A stretch of 64,000 nucleotides of DNA from contig NZ_SAUN01000001.1 of NCBI RefSeq assembly GCF_004011505.1, positions 1,860,001-1,924,000 on the forward strand, written 5' to 3'. A program made the translations under genes and the position numbers. The notes below the pieces were generated by a model. That model searched no databases and was not told the DNA's origin. It saw only the letters and a program-made list of their open reading frames with translations. This DNA comes from Nonomuraea polychroma. GTDB taxonomy: Bacteria > Actinomycetota > Actinomycetes > Streptosporangiales > Streptosporangiaceae. Each line of letters opens with the position of its first letter. Within the stretch, counting starts at the first letter, position 1. Shown here piece by piece: positions 34,695 through 43,855 of this stretch.

Positions 34695-34940
34695 TCAGTA
34701 GTTGCGTCTTACGTGGATGGACCAGCCGCCCTCGGGCAGCTCGTACGAGCCGACATGGCGGTGCGACTTCAGCCTGCACCACGCCGGTACGTCCGTATAG
34801 GCCGCGGGATCGTCGGCCAGGACGGCCACCACGGCGTTCAGCGGCACGTAGTTGATCTGCTCCGCGAGCATGATGATCGGGATCGGGCACTTCTTCCCGA
34901 GCGCGTCGATCGTCAAAGCCGGCTGAGTAACCTCGGTCAT
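34695..34940 (-). CDS. TusA-like sulfurtransferase
   Basis: An 81-residue TusA/SirA-fold protein. The CPIP motif (KKCPIPIIML) carries the persulfide-accepting Cys18. Its ATG overlaps the stop of a cysteine desulfurase gene by 4 bp (ATGA), a direct hint that it receives sulfur from that enzyme. The C-terminal strand (GWSIHVRRNY) is typical. Likely use: persulfide relay toward thiolated tRNA, molybdopterin or other sulfur acceptors; the final acceptor is unknown. Confidence 0.85.
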   Translation of the reverse strand: MTEVTQPALTIDALGKKCPIPIIMLAEQINYVPLNAVVAVLADDPAAYTDVPAWCRLKSHRHVGSYELPEGGWSIHVRRNY

Positions 34941-36070
34941 GCGACTCCTGCGTCCTGGCGGATGCGGCGCACCATATCGGGCAGCACGGCGAGGAACCTG
35001 TCGACCTCCGCCGCGGAGACGCCCCTGGGCAGCGACACCCGGACATTCCCATGCGTCAGCACGCCCATCGCTTCCAGAACGTGCGATGGACGAAGCGTAC
35101 TAGCGGTGCACGAACTTCCGGACGATACGGCGAATCCCGCTTTGTCCAACTCGGTGAGCAGCGCCTCCCCGTCGACGTACAGGCACGAAAAGGTCACGAT
35201 GTGCGGCGCCCGGTCCACCGGGTCGCCGATCACCTCCACGTCCGGGACGATCTTCGGCACCGTCTCCCTGATCTTCCCCACGAGCTCGGAGATCCTCGCC
35301 TGCTCCTGCGCCGCCTCCGCGGCCATCGCGCGCAGGGCGGCCGCCGCGGCCACGATGCCGGGGACGTTCTCGAAGCCCGGCACCCGCCGCCGCTCCCGCT
35401 CGTCCTCCGGCAGGAAGGAGCGGAACCGGGTGCCCTTGCGCACCACCAGCACCCCTACCCCGGCCGGGCCGCCCCATTTGTGCGCGCTCGCGGTGAGCAC
35501 CGACCAGCCCGGCGGTATCGGCATCCGGCCGGCCGTCTGGGCCGCGTCCACCAGCAGCGGAACGCCGTGCGCCCGGCACGCCGCGGCCGCCTCCGCCACC
35601 GGCTGAAGGGTGCCGACCTCGTGATTGGCCGTCTGGAGGCAGGCCAGCGCGGTGCCGGGCCGCGCCACCGCCTCGGCGAAGGCGTCGAGGTCCACCTGTC
35701 CGCTCAGGCCGACTCGCACCGTCTCCACCGTGCCGCCGTCGCGTTCGTGCACGCCGCCGGCGTGCAGCACGCTGGAGTGCTCGACCGCGCTCGTCACCAG
35801 GTGGCGCCCGGCCCTGCGCCTGCCGTGTAGGGTGCCGAGCACGCCGAGATGCACGGCCTGCGTGCCGGAAGAGGTGAACGACACCTCGTCCGGGCGCGCG
35901 CCGAGCGCCTCGGCCACCTCCGTGCGGGCCTGCTCCAGCAGCAGATGCGCACGGCGGGCCTGGCTGTAAAGTCTCGCGGGATCGGCCCAGCCGACGTCGA
36001 TCGCCGCCAGCAGCGCCTCACGCGCCTGCGGGTGGAGCGGCTCGCTCGAAGCCGCGTCGAAGTACGCCAC
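34937..36070 (-). CDS. Cysteine desulfurase-like PLP aminotransferase class V
   Basis: A 377-residue NifS/IscS-like enzyme. The PLP lysine is Lys198 in ASAHKWGGP, the cofactor Asp lies in LLVDAAQTAGR, and the catalytic cysteine loop SSGSSCTAS is present near residue 325. It releases sulfur from cysteine as an enzyme persulfide. The GTG start at 36070 (VAYFDAASSEPLHP) is the family start. The downstream TusA gene overlaps it by ATGA, making a compact sulfur-relay operon. It is divergent from ctaC, with 150 bp between the starts. Confidence 0.92.
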   Translation of the reverse strand: MAYFDAASSEPLHPQAREALLAAIDVGWADPARLYSQARRAHLLLEQARTEVAEALGARPDEVSFTSSGTQAVHLGVLGTLHGRRRAGRHLVTSAVEHSSVLHAGGVHERDGGTVETVRVGLSGQVDLDAFAEAVARPGTALACLQTANHEVGTLQPVAEAAAACRAHGVPLLVDAAQTAGRMPIPPGWSVLTASAHKWGGPAGVGVLVVRKGTRFRSFLPEDERERRRVPGFENVPGIVAAAAALRAMAAEAAQEQARISELVGKIRETVPKIVPDVEVIGDPVDRAPHIVTFSCLYVDGEALLTELDKAGFAVSSGSSCTASTLRPSHVLEAMGVLTHGNVRVSLPRGVSAAEVDRFLAVLPDMVRRIRQDAGVA

Positions 36071-36174
36071 GAGACCTATCGTCCCACTTGCGGCGCCATC
36101 GAGGGGTCGCGAAGTAGGGCGAGGCACCTGCACGCTAATGTGTCTGCAATCAGCTGTGCATAGGAAATACGAGC

Positions 36175-36197
36175 GCCCAAGGGAGAGACTCTTGGGC
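36175..36197 (+). promoter_or_regulatory. Stem-loop in the ctaC leader
   Basis: GCCCAAG (36175-36181) pairs with CTTGGGC (36191-36197) around a purine-rich 9-base loop. It lies 24 bp before the ctaC start, in the divergent promoter region shared with the desulfurase gene. It could be a leader RNA hairpin or a protein-binding palindrome. Confidence 0.45.
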
Positions 36198-36220
36198 TTC
36201 ATCTGTGGGGTAGGCGATCC

Positions 36221-37048
36221 GTGAGTCCGACTCGCCGTACGACGCGGCGTTCGTTGGCCCGGCGCAGGGTGCCACGAGCCGCCGCTTTGGCGTTGCTGCT
36301 GGCCACCGCGACGGCGTGTGCTAATGACGTCCCCGAGGCCGATTGGTCTCGCGGCCTTCTTCCCGAACACGTCACCGAGCAGGGTGGCCCGATCCAGACT
36401 CTGTGGAACGGGGCCTGGATTGCCGCACTCGCCACGGGCGCCGTCGTCATCGTCCTGATCGTGTGGGCGGCCATTTTCCACCGCAAGCGCAAGTCGCAGG
36501 CGGACCTCCCGCCGCAGGTGCGCTACAACTTGCCGATCGAGATCCTCTACACGGTGATCCCGCTCGTCATGGTGTCGGTGTTCTTCTTCTACACCGCGCG
36601 GGACAGCGAATACCTCACCCGCATGCCGAAGAACCCGGATGTGGTGGTGAAGGTCGAGGCCTTCCAGTGGAGCTGGCGCTTCACCACGACGGTGGGTGGC
36701 AAGACGTTGCAGCCGGTCGCCGGCCTGCCGGTCGACGACTACAAGCAGGGGCCTCAGCTCGTCCTGCCCGTGAACAAGACGGTCGAGTTCGACCTGTCGA
36801 CGGACGACGTCATCCACTCCTTCTGGGTGCCGGCGTTCCTGTTCAAACGTGACGTGATCCCCGGCATCCCCGAGGACAACCCCGGCCGCAAGTTTGCGAT
36901 CAAGACGCTGGACAAGCCCGGCGTCTACGCGGGCCGTTGTGCCGAGCTGTGCGGTGTCGATCACAGCAAGATGCTCTTCTCGGTGAAGCTCGTCAATGAC
37001 ACCGAGTGGAACCAGTACCTCGCTACACAGGCTGGGAGTGCCCAGTGA
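36221..37048 (+). CDS. ctaC: Cytochrome c oxidase subunit II
   Basis: A 275-residue lipoprotein subunit of aa3 oxidase. The signal peptide ends in a lipobox with Cys33 (LLLATATAC). Two transmembrane helices (about 62-82 and 105-125) follow, then the cupredoxin domain. The CuA ligands are in [12 protein letters not shown], the upstream His is in IHSFWVP, and the aromatic electron-entry motif is FQWSWRF. It receives electrons from the QcrC heme domain in the bc1-aa3 supercomplex. GTG is at 36221. Its TGA overlaps the GTG of ctaD. Confidence 0.97.
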   Translation: MSPTRRTTRRSLARRRVPRAAALALLLATATACANDVPEADWSRGLLPEHVTEQGGPIQTLWNGAWIAALATGAVVIVLIVWAAIFHRKRKSQADLPPQVRYNLPIEILYTVIPLVMVSVFFFYTARDSEYLTRMPKNPDVVVKVEAFQWSWRFTTTVGGKTLQPVAGLPVDDYKQGPQLVLPVNKTVEFDLSTDDVIHSFWVPAFLFKRDVIPGIPEDNPGRKFAIKTLDKPGVYAGRCAELCGVDHSKMLFSVKLVNDTEWNQYLATQAGSAQ

Positions 37049-38709
37049 CCGCCATTCAAGAACCACTTCGCGCGCCGGTCGGGCGGCCCACCACCAAGGG
37101 CCAGGTGATCGCCAAGTGGCTGTCCTCCACCGACCATAAGATCATCGGGCACCTGTACCTGATCTCGTCGTTCATCTTCTTCCTGATCGGCGGCATCATG
37201 GCGCTGATCATGCGGGCGGAGCTCGCGCAGCCGGGGCTGCAGTTCACCAGCAACGAGCAGTTCAACCAGCTGTTCACCATGCATGGCACGATCATGCTGC
37301 TGATGTTCGCGACGCCGCTGTTCGCCGGCTTCGCCAACGAGCTGATGCCGCTGCAGATCGGCGCCCCTGACGTGGCGTTCCCCCGCCTCAACATGGTGAG
37401 CTACTGGCTCTACCTGTTCGGCAGCATCATCGCCGTGTCCGGCTTCTTCACCCCGGGCGGCGCCGCGTCGTTCGGCTGGTTCGCCTACACGCCGCTGTCC
37501 AACGCGATCAACTCGCCCGGCATCGGCGGGGATCTGTGGATCATGGGCCTGGCCCTGTCCGGTCTGGGCACGATCCTCGGCTCGGTGAACTTCATCACCA
37601 CGATCATCTGCATGCGCGCACCCGGCATGACCATGTTCCGCATGCCGATCTTCACCTGGAACGTCCTGCTCACCAGCATGCTCGTGCTGATGGCGTTCCC
37701 GGTGCTGGCCGCCGCGCTGCTGGCCCTGGAGGCCGACCGCAAGCTCGGCACGCACATCTTCGACCCGGAGAACGGTGGAGCGCTGCTCTGGCAGCACCTG
37801 TTCTGGTTCTTCGGCCATCCCGAGGTGTACATCATCGCGCTGCCGTTCTTCGGCATCGTGACCGAGGTGCTGCCGGTCTTCAGCCGCAAGCCGATCTTCG
37901 GCTACATCAGCCTCGTGGCCGCGACGATCTCGATCGCCGGTCTGTCCATCACGGTCTGGGCGCACCACATGTTCCCGACCGGGCAGGTGTTGCTACCGTT
38001 CTTCTCGTTCATGACGTTCCTCATCGCGGTGCCGACGGGCGTGAAGTTCTTCAACTGGGTCGGCACCATGTGGCGAGGGCATCTGACGTTCGAGTCGCCG
38101 ATGTTGTTCTCGATCGGTTTCTTGATCACCTTCCTCCTGGGTGGTCTGACGGGTGTCATCCTGGCCTCGCCGCCGCTCGACTTCCACATCAGCGACACCT
38201 ACTTCGTCGTCGCCCACTTCCACTACGTGGTCTTCGGGACCGTCGTGTTCGCCATGTTCGCCGGCTTCTACTTCTGGTGGCCGAAGTTCACCGGCAAGAT
38301 GCTCGACGACAAGCTGGGCAAGCTGCACTTCTGGCTGCTCTTCATCGGCTTCCACACCACGTTCCTGGTGCAGCACTGGCTCGGCATGGTGGGCTTCCCG
38401 CGCCGGTACGCCGACTACAGCGCGGCCGACGGCTTCACCGACCTCAACATGCTGTCGTCGGTGGGCGCGTTCATCCTGGGCCTGTCCACGCTGCCGTTCT
38501 TCTACAACGTGTGGAAGACGTGGCGCAGCGCGCCCAAGGTCACGGTCGACGACCCGTGGGGGTACGGCGGCTCGCTCGAGTGGGCGACCTCCTGCCCGCC
38601 GCCGCGGCACAACTTCACCTCGCTGCCGCGCATCCGGTCTGAGCGTCCCGCGTTCGACCTGCACTATCCGCACGTGTCCGCCAAGCCAGTCCAGGAGGTC
38701 GAGGCCTGA
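37045..38709 (+). CDS. ctaD: Cytochrome c oxidase subunit I
   Basis: A 554-residue, 12-helix heme-copper oxidase subunit. Visible ligands and channels are the low-spin heme His in [12 protein letters not shown], the CuB and cross-linked Tyr motif [11 protein letters not shown], the double His of WAHHMFPTG, and [10 protein letters not shown] for heme a and a3. It reduces O2 to water and pumps protons. The start is the GTG at 37045, which overlaps the ctaC stop as GTGA. Its TGA stop overlaps the ctaF ATG by one base, so ctaC-ctaD-ctaF is one translationally coupled unit. Confidence 0.98.
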   Translation: MTAIQEPLRAPVGRPTTKGQVIAKWLSSTDHKIIGHLYLISSFIFFLIGGIMALIMRAELAQPGLQFTSNEQFNQLFTMHGTIMLLMFATPLFAGFANELMPLQIGAPDVAFPRLNMVSYWLYLFGSIIAVSGFFTPGGAASFGWFAYTPLSNAINSPGIGGDLWIMGLALSGLGTILGSVNFITTIICMRAPGMTMFRMPIFTWNVLLTSMLVLMAFPVLAAALLALEADRKLGTHIFDPENGGALLWQHLFWFFGHPEVYIIALPFFGIVTEVLPVFSRKPIFGYISLVAATISIAGLSITVWAHHMFPTGQVLLPFFSFMTFLIAVPTGVKFFNWVGTMWRGHLTFESPMLFSIGFLITFLLGGLTGVILASPPLDFHISDTYFVVAHFHYVVFGTVVFAMFAGFYFWWPKFTGKMLDDKLGKLHFWLLFIGFHTTFLVQHWLGMVGFPRRYADYSAADGFTDLNMLSSVGAFILGLSTLPFFYNVWKTWRSAPKVTVDDPWGYGGSLEWATSCPPPRHNFTSLPRIRSERPAFDLHYPHVSAKPVQEVEA

Positions 38710-39122
38710 TGAGGGTACAAGGGTGGCTGTTCCTCGCCTGCGGCCTGTTCTTCGCCGCCGTGGACGTGGCCTACTGGTTCTGGACCAAGGCCGCCACGGG
38801 TCAGGGTGAGCCGGTCGGCACGACGGCCATGGCCATCTCGGTGGGGTTCGCGTTCATGGTGGGCTACTACCTGATGTTCACCGCGCGGCGCATCGGCCCG
38901 CAGCCGGAGGACAACAAGCAGGCGGAGATCAGCGAGGGCGCCGGGGAGATCGGGTTCTTCAGCCCGAGCAGTTGGTGGCCGCTGTTCGTGTGCCTGGCGG
39001 CGGCCTTCGCCTTCGCCGGGTTCGTGTTCGGCTTCTGGATGTTCCTGATCGGGGTCTTCCTCATCCTCATGGCCATGATCGGGTTCGTGTTCCAGTACTA
39101 CCGGGGCAACTTCTCGCACTGA
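38709..39122 (+). CDS. ctaF: Cytochrome c oxidase subunit IV (actinobacterial type)
   Basis: A 137-residue protein with four hydrophobic helices: two near the N-terminus (about 5-24 and 37-57) and two in the C-terminal half (about 88-120). It matches the actinobacterial CtaF family that stabilises the aa3 oxidase. It starts [19 protein letters not shown]. The ATG shares its A with the ctaD TGA stop. A terminator follows 32 bp after the stop. Confidence 0.93.
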   Translation: MRVQGWLFLACGLFFAAVDVAYWFWTKAATGQGEPVGTTAMAISVGFAFMVGYYLMFTARRIGPQPEDNKQAEISEGAGEIGFFSPSSWWPLFVCLAAAFAFAGFVFGFWMFLIGVFLILMAMIGFVFQYYRGNFSH

Positions 39123-39154
39123 GCTGACCCTCAGCGAGAGCTGAGCGAAACCGG

Positions 39155-39192
39155 AGCGGGTGTCCTTCCTTGGGGGAGGACGCCCGCTTTTT
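39155..39192 (+). terminator. Terminator after ctaF
   Basis: AGCGGGTGTCCT (39155-39166) pairs with AGGACGCCCGCT (39177-39188), with one G-U pair, and is followed by a T5 run. It ends the ctaC-ctaD-ctaF operon before the L,D-transpeptidase gene. Confidence 0.85.
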
Positions 39193-39373
39193 CATGTTCT
39201 TTACCAGTGGCCGGATGTGGTGATTCGATCACTCAGGGTAGTAATGAGAGGTCTGCTATGTGGACTGCCGCCACGTCCTTTGCCAGCCAGGAAGGGTAGG
39301 GCGGCAGGCCAACGAGCAGGCTTCTTGCGAGGGAAGACAGCGAAGCGGTTCGTTCTTGGGCGAGGGAGTCACC

Positions 39374-40576
39374 GTGCAGCGCGTAACGTATGTATCCGCC
39401 GGTCTGCTGGCCTTGGCGCTGCTGACCGCGTGCTCGGCGAAGGAACCGGCGCCGGAGGGGATCGCGATGGCCGGCGGCGCGCGGGGCCCGGCTGTGTCGT
39501 TCTCTCCTCAGGACAAGACCAAGGACGTGCCCACCGACCAGCCCGTGGTCGTGTCGGCCACCAGCGGCAAGCTCAGGAGCGTACGGGTGGCGGGGAGCAA
39601 GTCCGCCCCCCTCGAGGGCGAGCTGAGCGCCGACGGCACCCGCTGGCGCAGCCTCGGCACCGCCCGCCCCGGCACCGAGTACACCGTCACCGCCGTCTCC
39701 GTGGACGCCGCGGGCAAGCAGACCACGACCACGAGCACGTTCGCGACCGTGAAGGGCAAGGAGACGTTCGACATCGAGACCATCACCCCGAACAAGGAGT
39801 ACACGGGGCTGACGGTCGGCGTCGGCATGCCCATCATGATCGCTTTCGACAAGCCGATCAAGGACCGGGTGTCCGTCGAGCGTAACCTCATCGTCCGCAG
39901 CTCCAAGCCGGTGGAGGGGGCCTGGCACTGGTTCGACGACCAGCACGTCGACTTCCGGCCGCAGAAGTACTGGCCCGCCCACACGCGGGTGCGGGTGGAG
40001 GCACGGCTGGCCGGCGTACGCGGAGGACCCGGCATGTACGGCAAACGCGACGTCACGCTCAACTTCAAGATCGGCCGCTCTCAGATCACCAAGGGCAGCA
40101 CCGATGAGCACGTGCTCATCGTGCGGCGAGACGGCAAGAAGATCCGTACGATGCCGATGAGCGCCGGCAAGGGCGGGGTGTGGAAGTACTACACGACCTC
40201 AGGCATCCATCTGGCGATGTCGCGCGAGCCCGTCACCGTCATGACCTCCCCCGGGATCGGTCCAGGCCAGCCCGGCTACTACCAGCTGACGGTCTACAAC
40301 ACCGTGCGCATCTCCAACAGCGGCGAGTACGTGCACAGCGCCCCCTGGTCGGTCGGCTCGCAGGGCAGCGCGAACGTCAGCCACGGATGCGTGAACATCA
40401 GCCCCGACAATGCCCGCTGGTTCATCAAGAACACCCTGATCGGCGACCCGATCATCATCACCGGTTCGCCGCGGAAGCTGGAGCCCACGAACGGGTGGGG
40501 GCACTGGCAGGAGAACTGGAAGCAGTGGCTGAAGTGGAGCTCGCTCAAGGCCGGGCCCACGATCGCCCTGTCGTAG
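39374..40576 (+). CDS. Lipoprotein L,D-transpeptidase with Ig-like domains
   Basis: A 400-residue envelope enzyme. The signal peptide ends in a lipobox (LALLTAC). Two Ig-like domains (about residues 45-235, including PNKEYTGLTVGVGMPIMIAF) precede a YkuD catalytic domain with the nucleophile motif SHGCVN and HSAPWS. This is the layout of LdtMt2-type enzymes that make 3-3 peptidoglycan cross-links. The start is the GTG at 39374 with GGGAG six bases upstream. It stands alone between ctaF and trpD, flanked by terminators on both sides. Confidence 0.92.
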   Translation: MQRVTYVSAGLLALALLTACSAKEPAPEGIAMAGGARGPAVSFSPQDKTKDVPTDQPVVVSATSGKLRSVRVAGSKSAPLEGELSADGTRWRSLGTARPGTEYTVTAVSVDAAGKQTTTTSTFATVKGKETFDIETITPNKEYTGLTVGVGMPIMIAFDKPIKDRVSVERNLIVRSSKPVEGAWHWFDDQHVDFRPQKYWPAHTRVRVEARLAGVRGGPGMYGKRDVTLNFKIGRSQITKGSTDEHVLIVRRDGKKIRTMPMSAGKGGVWKYYTTSGIHLAMSREPVTVMTSPGIGPGQPGYYQLTVYNTVRISNSGEYVHSAPWSVGSQGSANVSHGCVNISPDNARWFIKNTLIGDPIIITGSPRKLEPTNGWGHWQENWKQWLKWSSLKAGPTIALS

Positions 40577-40603
40577 CCGGCCGCGAGTCCAGCACACGAA
40601 GAC

Positions 40604-40631
40604 GGCCGGTCCGGGACTTCCCGGGCCGGCC
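40604..40631. terminator. Hairpin between the L,D-transpeptidase and trpD genes
   Basis: GGCCGGTCCGGGA pairs with the following CCCGGGCCGGCC around a short loop. It lies between convergent genes and lacks a strong T-run. It probably acts as a GC-rich, partly rho-independent stop for both. Confidence 0.55.
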
Positions 40632-40711
40632 GCTTCATGCCTGTGAGCCAGGCGGGCTTGATGTGTGCGGCTCGCCGGCCAGGTCGGGCTGGATGCGTGC
40701 GAGGCCGCCCG

Positions 40712-41764
40712 TCAGGCCGGGCGGAAGGAGCCGCTGGCCTCCACCCAGCGGTCCAGGACGGCCGAGGCGGCGCCGGAGTCCACCGCCTGCGCCGCGCGGG
40801 CATAGCCCTCGGCCATGGCCGCATTGAGGTCGTCGCCGGGCCCGTCGTAGGCCACCAGGGCGGCGGCCGCGTTGAGCAGCACCGCGTCGCGCACCGGCCC
40901 GGTCTTGCCGCCCAGCAGGTCGTGCACGGCCTGTGCGTTGAACGCCACGTCCCCGCCCCGCAGCGCGCCCACGTCGGCGCGCGGGATGCCGAGGACCTCC
41001 GGGTCGAACGTCGTCTGCGTGGCGGCGCCGTCCTTGACCACCCACACCGTCGAGGTGCCGGCGATGGTCAGCTCGTCCAGGCCGTCGTCGCCGCGGAACA
41101 CCAGGGCGGACACGCCGCGCTCGGCGAAGACGCCCGCGAGCACGGGCAGCATCCTGGGGTCGAAGACGCCGATGGCCTGAGCGGCCGGGCGGGCCGGGTT
41201 GGTGAGCGGGCCGAGGAAGTTGAAGACCGTGGGCACGCCGATCTCCTTGCGCGTCGGTCCGGCGAAGCGCAGCGCGGGGTGGTAGACCGGGGCGAAGCAG
41301 AACGCGATGCCGGCGTTGAGCGCCACCTGCGCGGTCTGCTCGGGCGTGAGGTCGAGGCGGATGCCCAGGTGCTCCAGGACGTCGGCCGCGCCGCACGAGG
41401 AGGAGGCGGCGCGGTTGCCGTGCTTGACCACCCGCGCGCCGGTCGCCGCGACCACGATGGCGGCCATCGTCGAGACGTTGACGGTGTGCGCGCGGTCGCC
41501 TCCCGTGCCGACGATGTCGACCACGCGGCCCTCCACGCTGAGCGGCGTGGCCAGGTCCAGCATGGTCCGGGCCAGGCCCACCACCTCGGACACCGTCTCG
41601 CCCTTGGCGCGCAGGGCGATCACGAAGCCGGCGATCTGGGACGGCGTCGCGGAGCCCGACATGATCTCCCGCATCGCCCAGGCCGTCTCGTCTGATGTCA
41701 AATGCTCTCCGGCCAGGAGAGCGGAAAGCAGGGCAGGCCAGGTCGTACGGGAGTCCATGGGCAC
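40712..41764 (-). CDS. trpD: Anthranilate phosphoribosyltransferase
   Basis: A 350-residue enzyme of tryptophan synthesis that joins anthranilate to PRPP. The PRPP loop [17 protein letters not shown], the metal and anthranilate segments [19 protein letters not shown], and [11 protein letters not shown] are all canonical. The start is the GTG at 41764, directly after the TAG of the upstream receiver-like gene; an ATG two codons in (41758) is the alternative. This places trpD in an operon with a pseudo-receiver rather than with other trp genes, as in several actinomycetes where it borders ctaE. Confidence 0.96.
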   Translation of the reverse strand: MPMDSRTTWPALLSALLAGEHLTSDETAWAMREIMSGSATPSQIAGFVIALRAKGETVSEVVGLARTMLDLATPLSVEGRVVDIVGTGGDRAHTVNVSTMAAIVVAATGARVVKHGNRAASSSCGAADVLEHLGIRLDLTPEQTAQVALNAGIAFCFAPVYHPALRFAGPTRKEIGVPTVFNFLGPLTNPARPAAQAIGVFDPRMLPVLAGVFAERGVSALVFRGDDGLDELTIAGTSTVWVVKDGAATQTTFDPEVLGIPRADVGALRGGDVAFNAQAVHDLLGGKTGPVRDAVLLNAAAALVAYDGPGDDLNAAMAEGYARAAQAVDSGAASAVLDRWVEASGSFRPA

Positions 41765-42163
41765 CTACTTAGCGTTGAGTCGGGTGGAGGAACGGCGGCG
41801 CATCAGATCGGCCACCGTGTCGGCCACGACCATGGGCTCCAGGGGCTGCGACACCACGGCATCGGCCTTCGACCATTCGGCCAGCCAGCGGTCGTCACGC
41901 CGGGCGATGATCAGGCAGATGGGCGGGCAGTCGTAGACCTCGTCCTTGGCCTGGCGTGAGACGCCCATGCCGCCCGCGGGCTGCGTCTCGCCGTCGAGGA
42001 CGGCCACGTCGATCTCGCCCGAGCCCAGCCACTGGTGGACCTTGGGCTCGGTGGCGCACTCCACGATCTCGACGAAGGGGACGTCCGCCGCGGGCCGCCT
42101 GCCGATGGCCTGGATCACCTCAGCCCTCGTCGCGGCGTCGTCGCTGTAGACGAGGACCTTCAT
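41765..42163 (-). CDS. Receiver-like (pseudo-receiver) protein without output domain
   Basis: A 132-residue protein with the fold of a response-regulator receiver and nothing else. The acidic pair (Asp8, Asp9 in YSDDAAT) and a phospho-acceptor-like Asp57 (VAVLDGET) are kept. The conserved Thr/Ser after strand 4 is Ala (IIARRD), and the invariant Lys of the KP motif is Gln106 (VSQPLEP), so normal phospho-switching is doubtful. The ATG at 42163 follows a divergent intergenic region shared with ctaE. trpD starts immediately after its stop. Homologues next to trpD/ctaE seem widespread in actinomycetes; the function is unknown. Confidence 0.75.
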   Translation of the reverse strand: MKVLVYSDDAATRAEVIQAIGRRPAADVPFVEIVECATEPKVHQWLGSGEIDVAVLDGETQPAGGMGVSRQAKDEVYDCPPICLIIARRDDRWLAEWSKADAVVSQPLEPMVVADTVADLMRRRSSTRLNAK

Positions 42164-42380
42164 CGTGTCGTCGGTGCTCCCAGATGACGTCACTGTCGCG
42201 CTCACTATCGGTCGTAGCGGTAGGGTCACCCTGGATCGTACCGGTGTGCCGGTGTGCAAACCCAGGCTGCCGCCCTCAGGGGGCGTTTTGGGGTAATTAT
42301 CCCTGGTTGATGGCCGGTTTGTACCCGCTAACGGGGGGTCGTGCGCGGGACCGACTACCAGAGCCGCAATAATGCTGCCC

Positions 42381-43028
42381 GTGGCGACAGCATCCGCAAT
42401 AACTTCGACGACGACAGCACAGTCGTACCGCAGACCCAACCTGGTCAGTGTCGGGACGATCGTCTGGCTGTCCTCTGAGCTCATGTTCTTCGCGGCGCTG
42501 TTCGCGATGTACTTCACCATCCGGTCGGTGAGCGAGGGCAGGGGGATCGAGTGGGGTCCCGCCTTTCTTCCCACAGGCGCGCAAGTCGCCGAGGGAGTCG
42601 CTCACCTGAACATCCCGTTCGCGACGGTCAACACGATCATCCTGGTGCTGTCGAGTGTGACGTGCCAGCTGGGCGTGTGGGCCGCGGAGAAGGGGCAGGT
42701 CGCCAAGCTCCGCTTCTGGTACATCGTCAGCTTCCTCATGGGCGCGGTCTTCATCGCGGGCCAGCTGTACGAGTACAACGAGCTGGCGTCAGAGGGCGCG
42801 ACCCTGTCCGCTAACCCCTACACCTCGGTGTTCTACCTGACGACGGGCTTCCACGGCCTGCACGTGACCGGTGGCCTGATCGCGTTCCTGTTCATGCTGG
42901 GACGCACGTACGCCGCGAAGCGCTTCACGCATGAGCAGGCCACCAGCGCGATCGTCGTGTCCTACTACTGGCACTTCGTAGACGTCGTCTGGATCGGTCT
43001 TTTCGCGACCATCTACATCATTCGTTAA
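42381..43028 (+). CDS. ctaE: Cytochrome c oxidase subunit III
   Basis: A 215-residue subunit III with five hydrophobic helices, the actinobacterial short form. Motifs are [32 protein letters not shown] and the terminal [12 protein letters not shown]. It stabilises subunit I and its proton uptake. Two starts are possible: ATG at 42372 and GTG at 42381. A TAATGC -10-like box overlapping the ATG, with no Shine-Dalgarno, favours leaderless translation from the GTG. It heads the ctaE-qcrC-qcrA-qcrB operon, with 14 bp to qcrC. Confidence 0.95.
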   Translation: MATASAITSTTTAQSYRRPNLVSVGTIVWLSSELMFFAALFAMYFTIRSVSEGRGIEWGPAFLPTGAQVAEGVAHLNIPFATVNTIILVLSSVTCQLGVWAAEKGQVAKLRFWYIVSFLMGAVFIAGQLYEYNELASEGATLSANPYTSVFYLTTGFHGLHVTGGLIAFLFMLGRTYAAKRFTHEQATSAIVVSYYWHFVDVVWIGLFATIYIIR

Positions 43029-43042
43029 GGAACGGGATCTCT

Positions 43043-43855
43043 GTGACTAGGATCACCGCTTGGCGGCGGCATCCCCTCGCGAGATACGCCGTCCTGATTT
43101 TGGCGTTGTCGCTGGTCGGGATGGTATACGCCGCCTTTGTCCAGGCGGGTAAGCCTGCCGACGCGGCGCTCGCGGCAGGCAAGGTCGATGACGTGGCCGA
43201 GGGCAGGAGCCTGTTCGTCCAGCACTGCTCCAGCTGCCACGGCATGAACGCCGAGGGCATCACCAACAAGGCGCCCACCCTCATCGGCGTCGGCGCCGCG
43301 GCCGTCGACTTCCAGATGAGCACCGGCCGCATGCCCGCGGGCGCGCCCGGGCCCCAGGTCCCGCGCAAGCCTCCGGCCCCCTGGGTCAACGAGACGACGA
43401 CCCGCCAGATCGCGGCGTACGTGCAGTCGCTCGGCGGCGGACCGCAGGTCCCGGGCGCCGAGGAGGTCGACGCCAAGCTCGGCGACGCCGGCCGGGGCGG
43501 CGAGCTGTTCCGCGCCAACTGCATCCAGTGCCACAACTGGGTCGGCGCCGGCGGCGCCCTGACCCAGGGCAAGTACGCCCCCAACCTCAACGAGGCGACC
43601 CCCACGCAGATCTACGAGGCGATGGTCACGGGCCCGCAGGCCATGCCGGTCTTCAACGACACGACGATCACGCCGGAAGAGAAGCGCGACATGATCGCCT
43701 ACATCACCCAGGTGCGTTCGCAGAAGGACCCGGGAGGTTTCGGCCTGGGGCGCATTGGCCCGGTCACCGAAGGTCTCGTAGCGTGGATCGTGGGGCTCAG
43801 CGCCCTCGCACTCGCCGCCATCTGGATCACCGCGAAGAAGCGACAGAAGCCATGA
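43043..43855 (+). CDS. qcrC: Cytochrome bc1 complex diheme cytochrome c subunit
   Basis: A 270-residue membrane protein with an N-terminal helix (about 13-34), two class-I cytochrome c domains with CSSCH (Cys62, Cys65, His66) and CIQCH (Cys160, Cys163, His164), and a C-terminal anchor (LVAWIVGLSALALAAIWI). The diheme CcC design replaces soluble cytochrome c in actinobacteria and passes electrons directly to CtaC. The GTG is at 43043. Its stop overlaps qcrA as ATGA. Confidence 0.97.
   Translation: MTRITAWRRHPLARYAVLILALSLVGMVYAAFVQAGKPADAALAAGKVDDVAEGRSLFVQHCSSCHGMNAEGITNKAPTLIGVGAAAVDFQMSTGRMPAGAPGPQVPRKPPAPWVNETTTRQIAAYVQSLGGGPQVPGAEEVDAKLGDAGRGGELFRANCIQCHNWVGAGGALTQGKYAPNLNEATPTQIYEAMVTGPQAMPVFNDTTITPEEKRDMIAYITQVRSQKDPGGFGLGRIGPVTEGLVAWIVGLSALALAAIWITAKKRQKP

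Noticed and set aside
34937..37066. 709-codon frame joining the cysteine desulfurase to sequence antisense to ctaC
   Set aside because: Only the last 377 codons are desulfurase. The upstream part is antisense to ctaC and its promoter, and GTG at 36070 is the family start.
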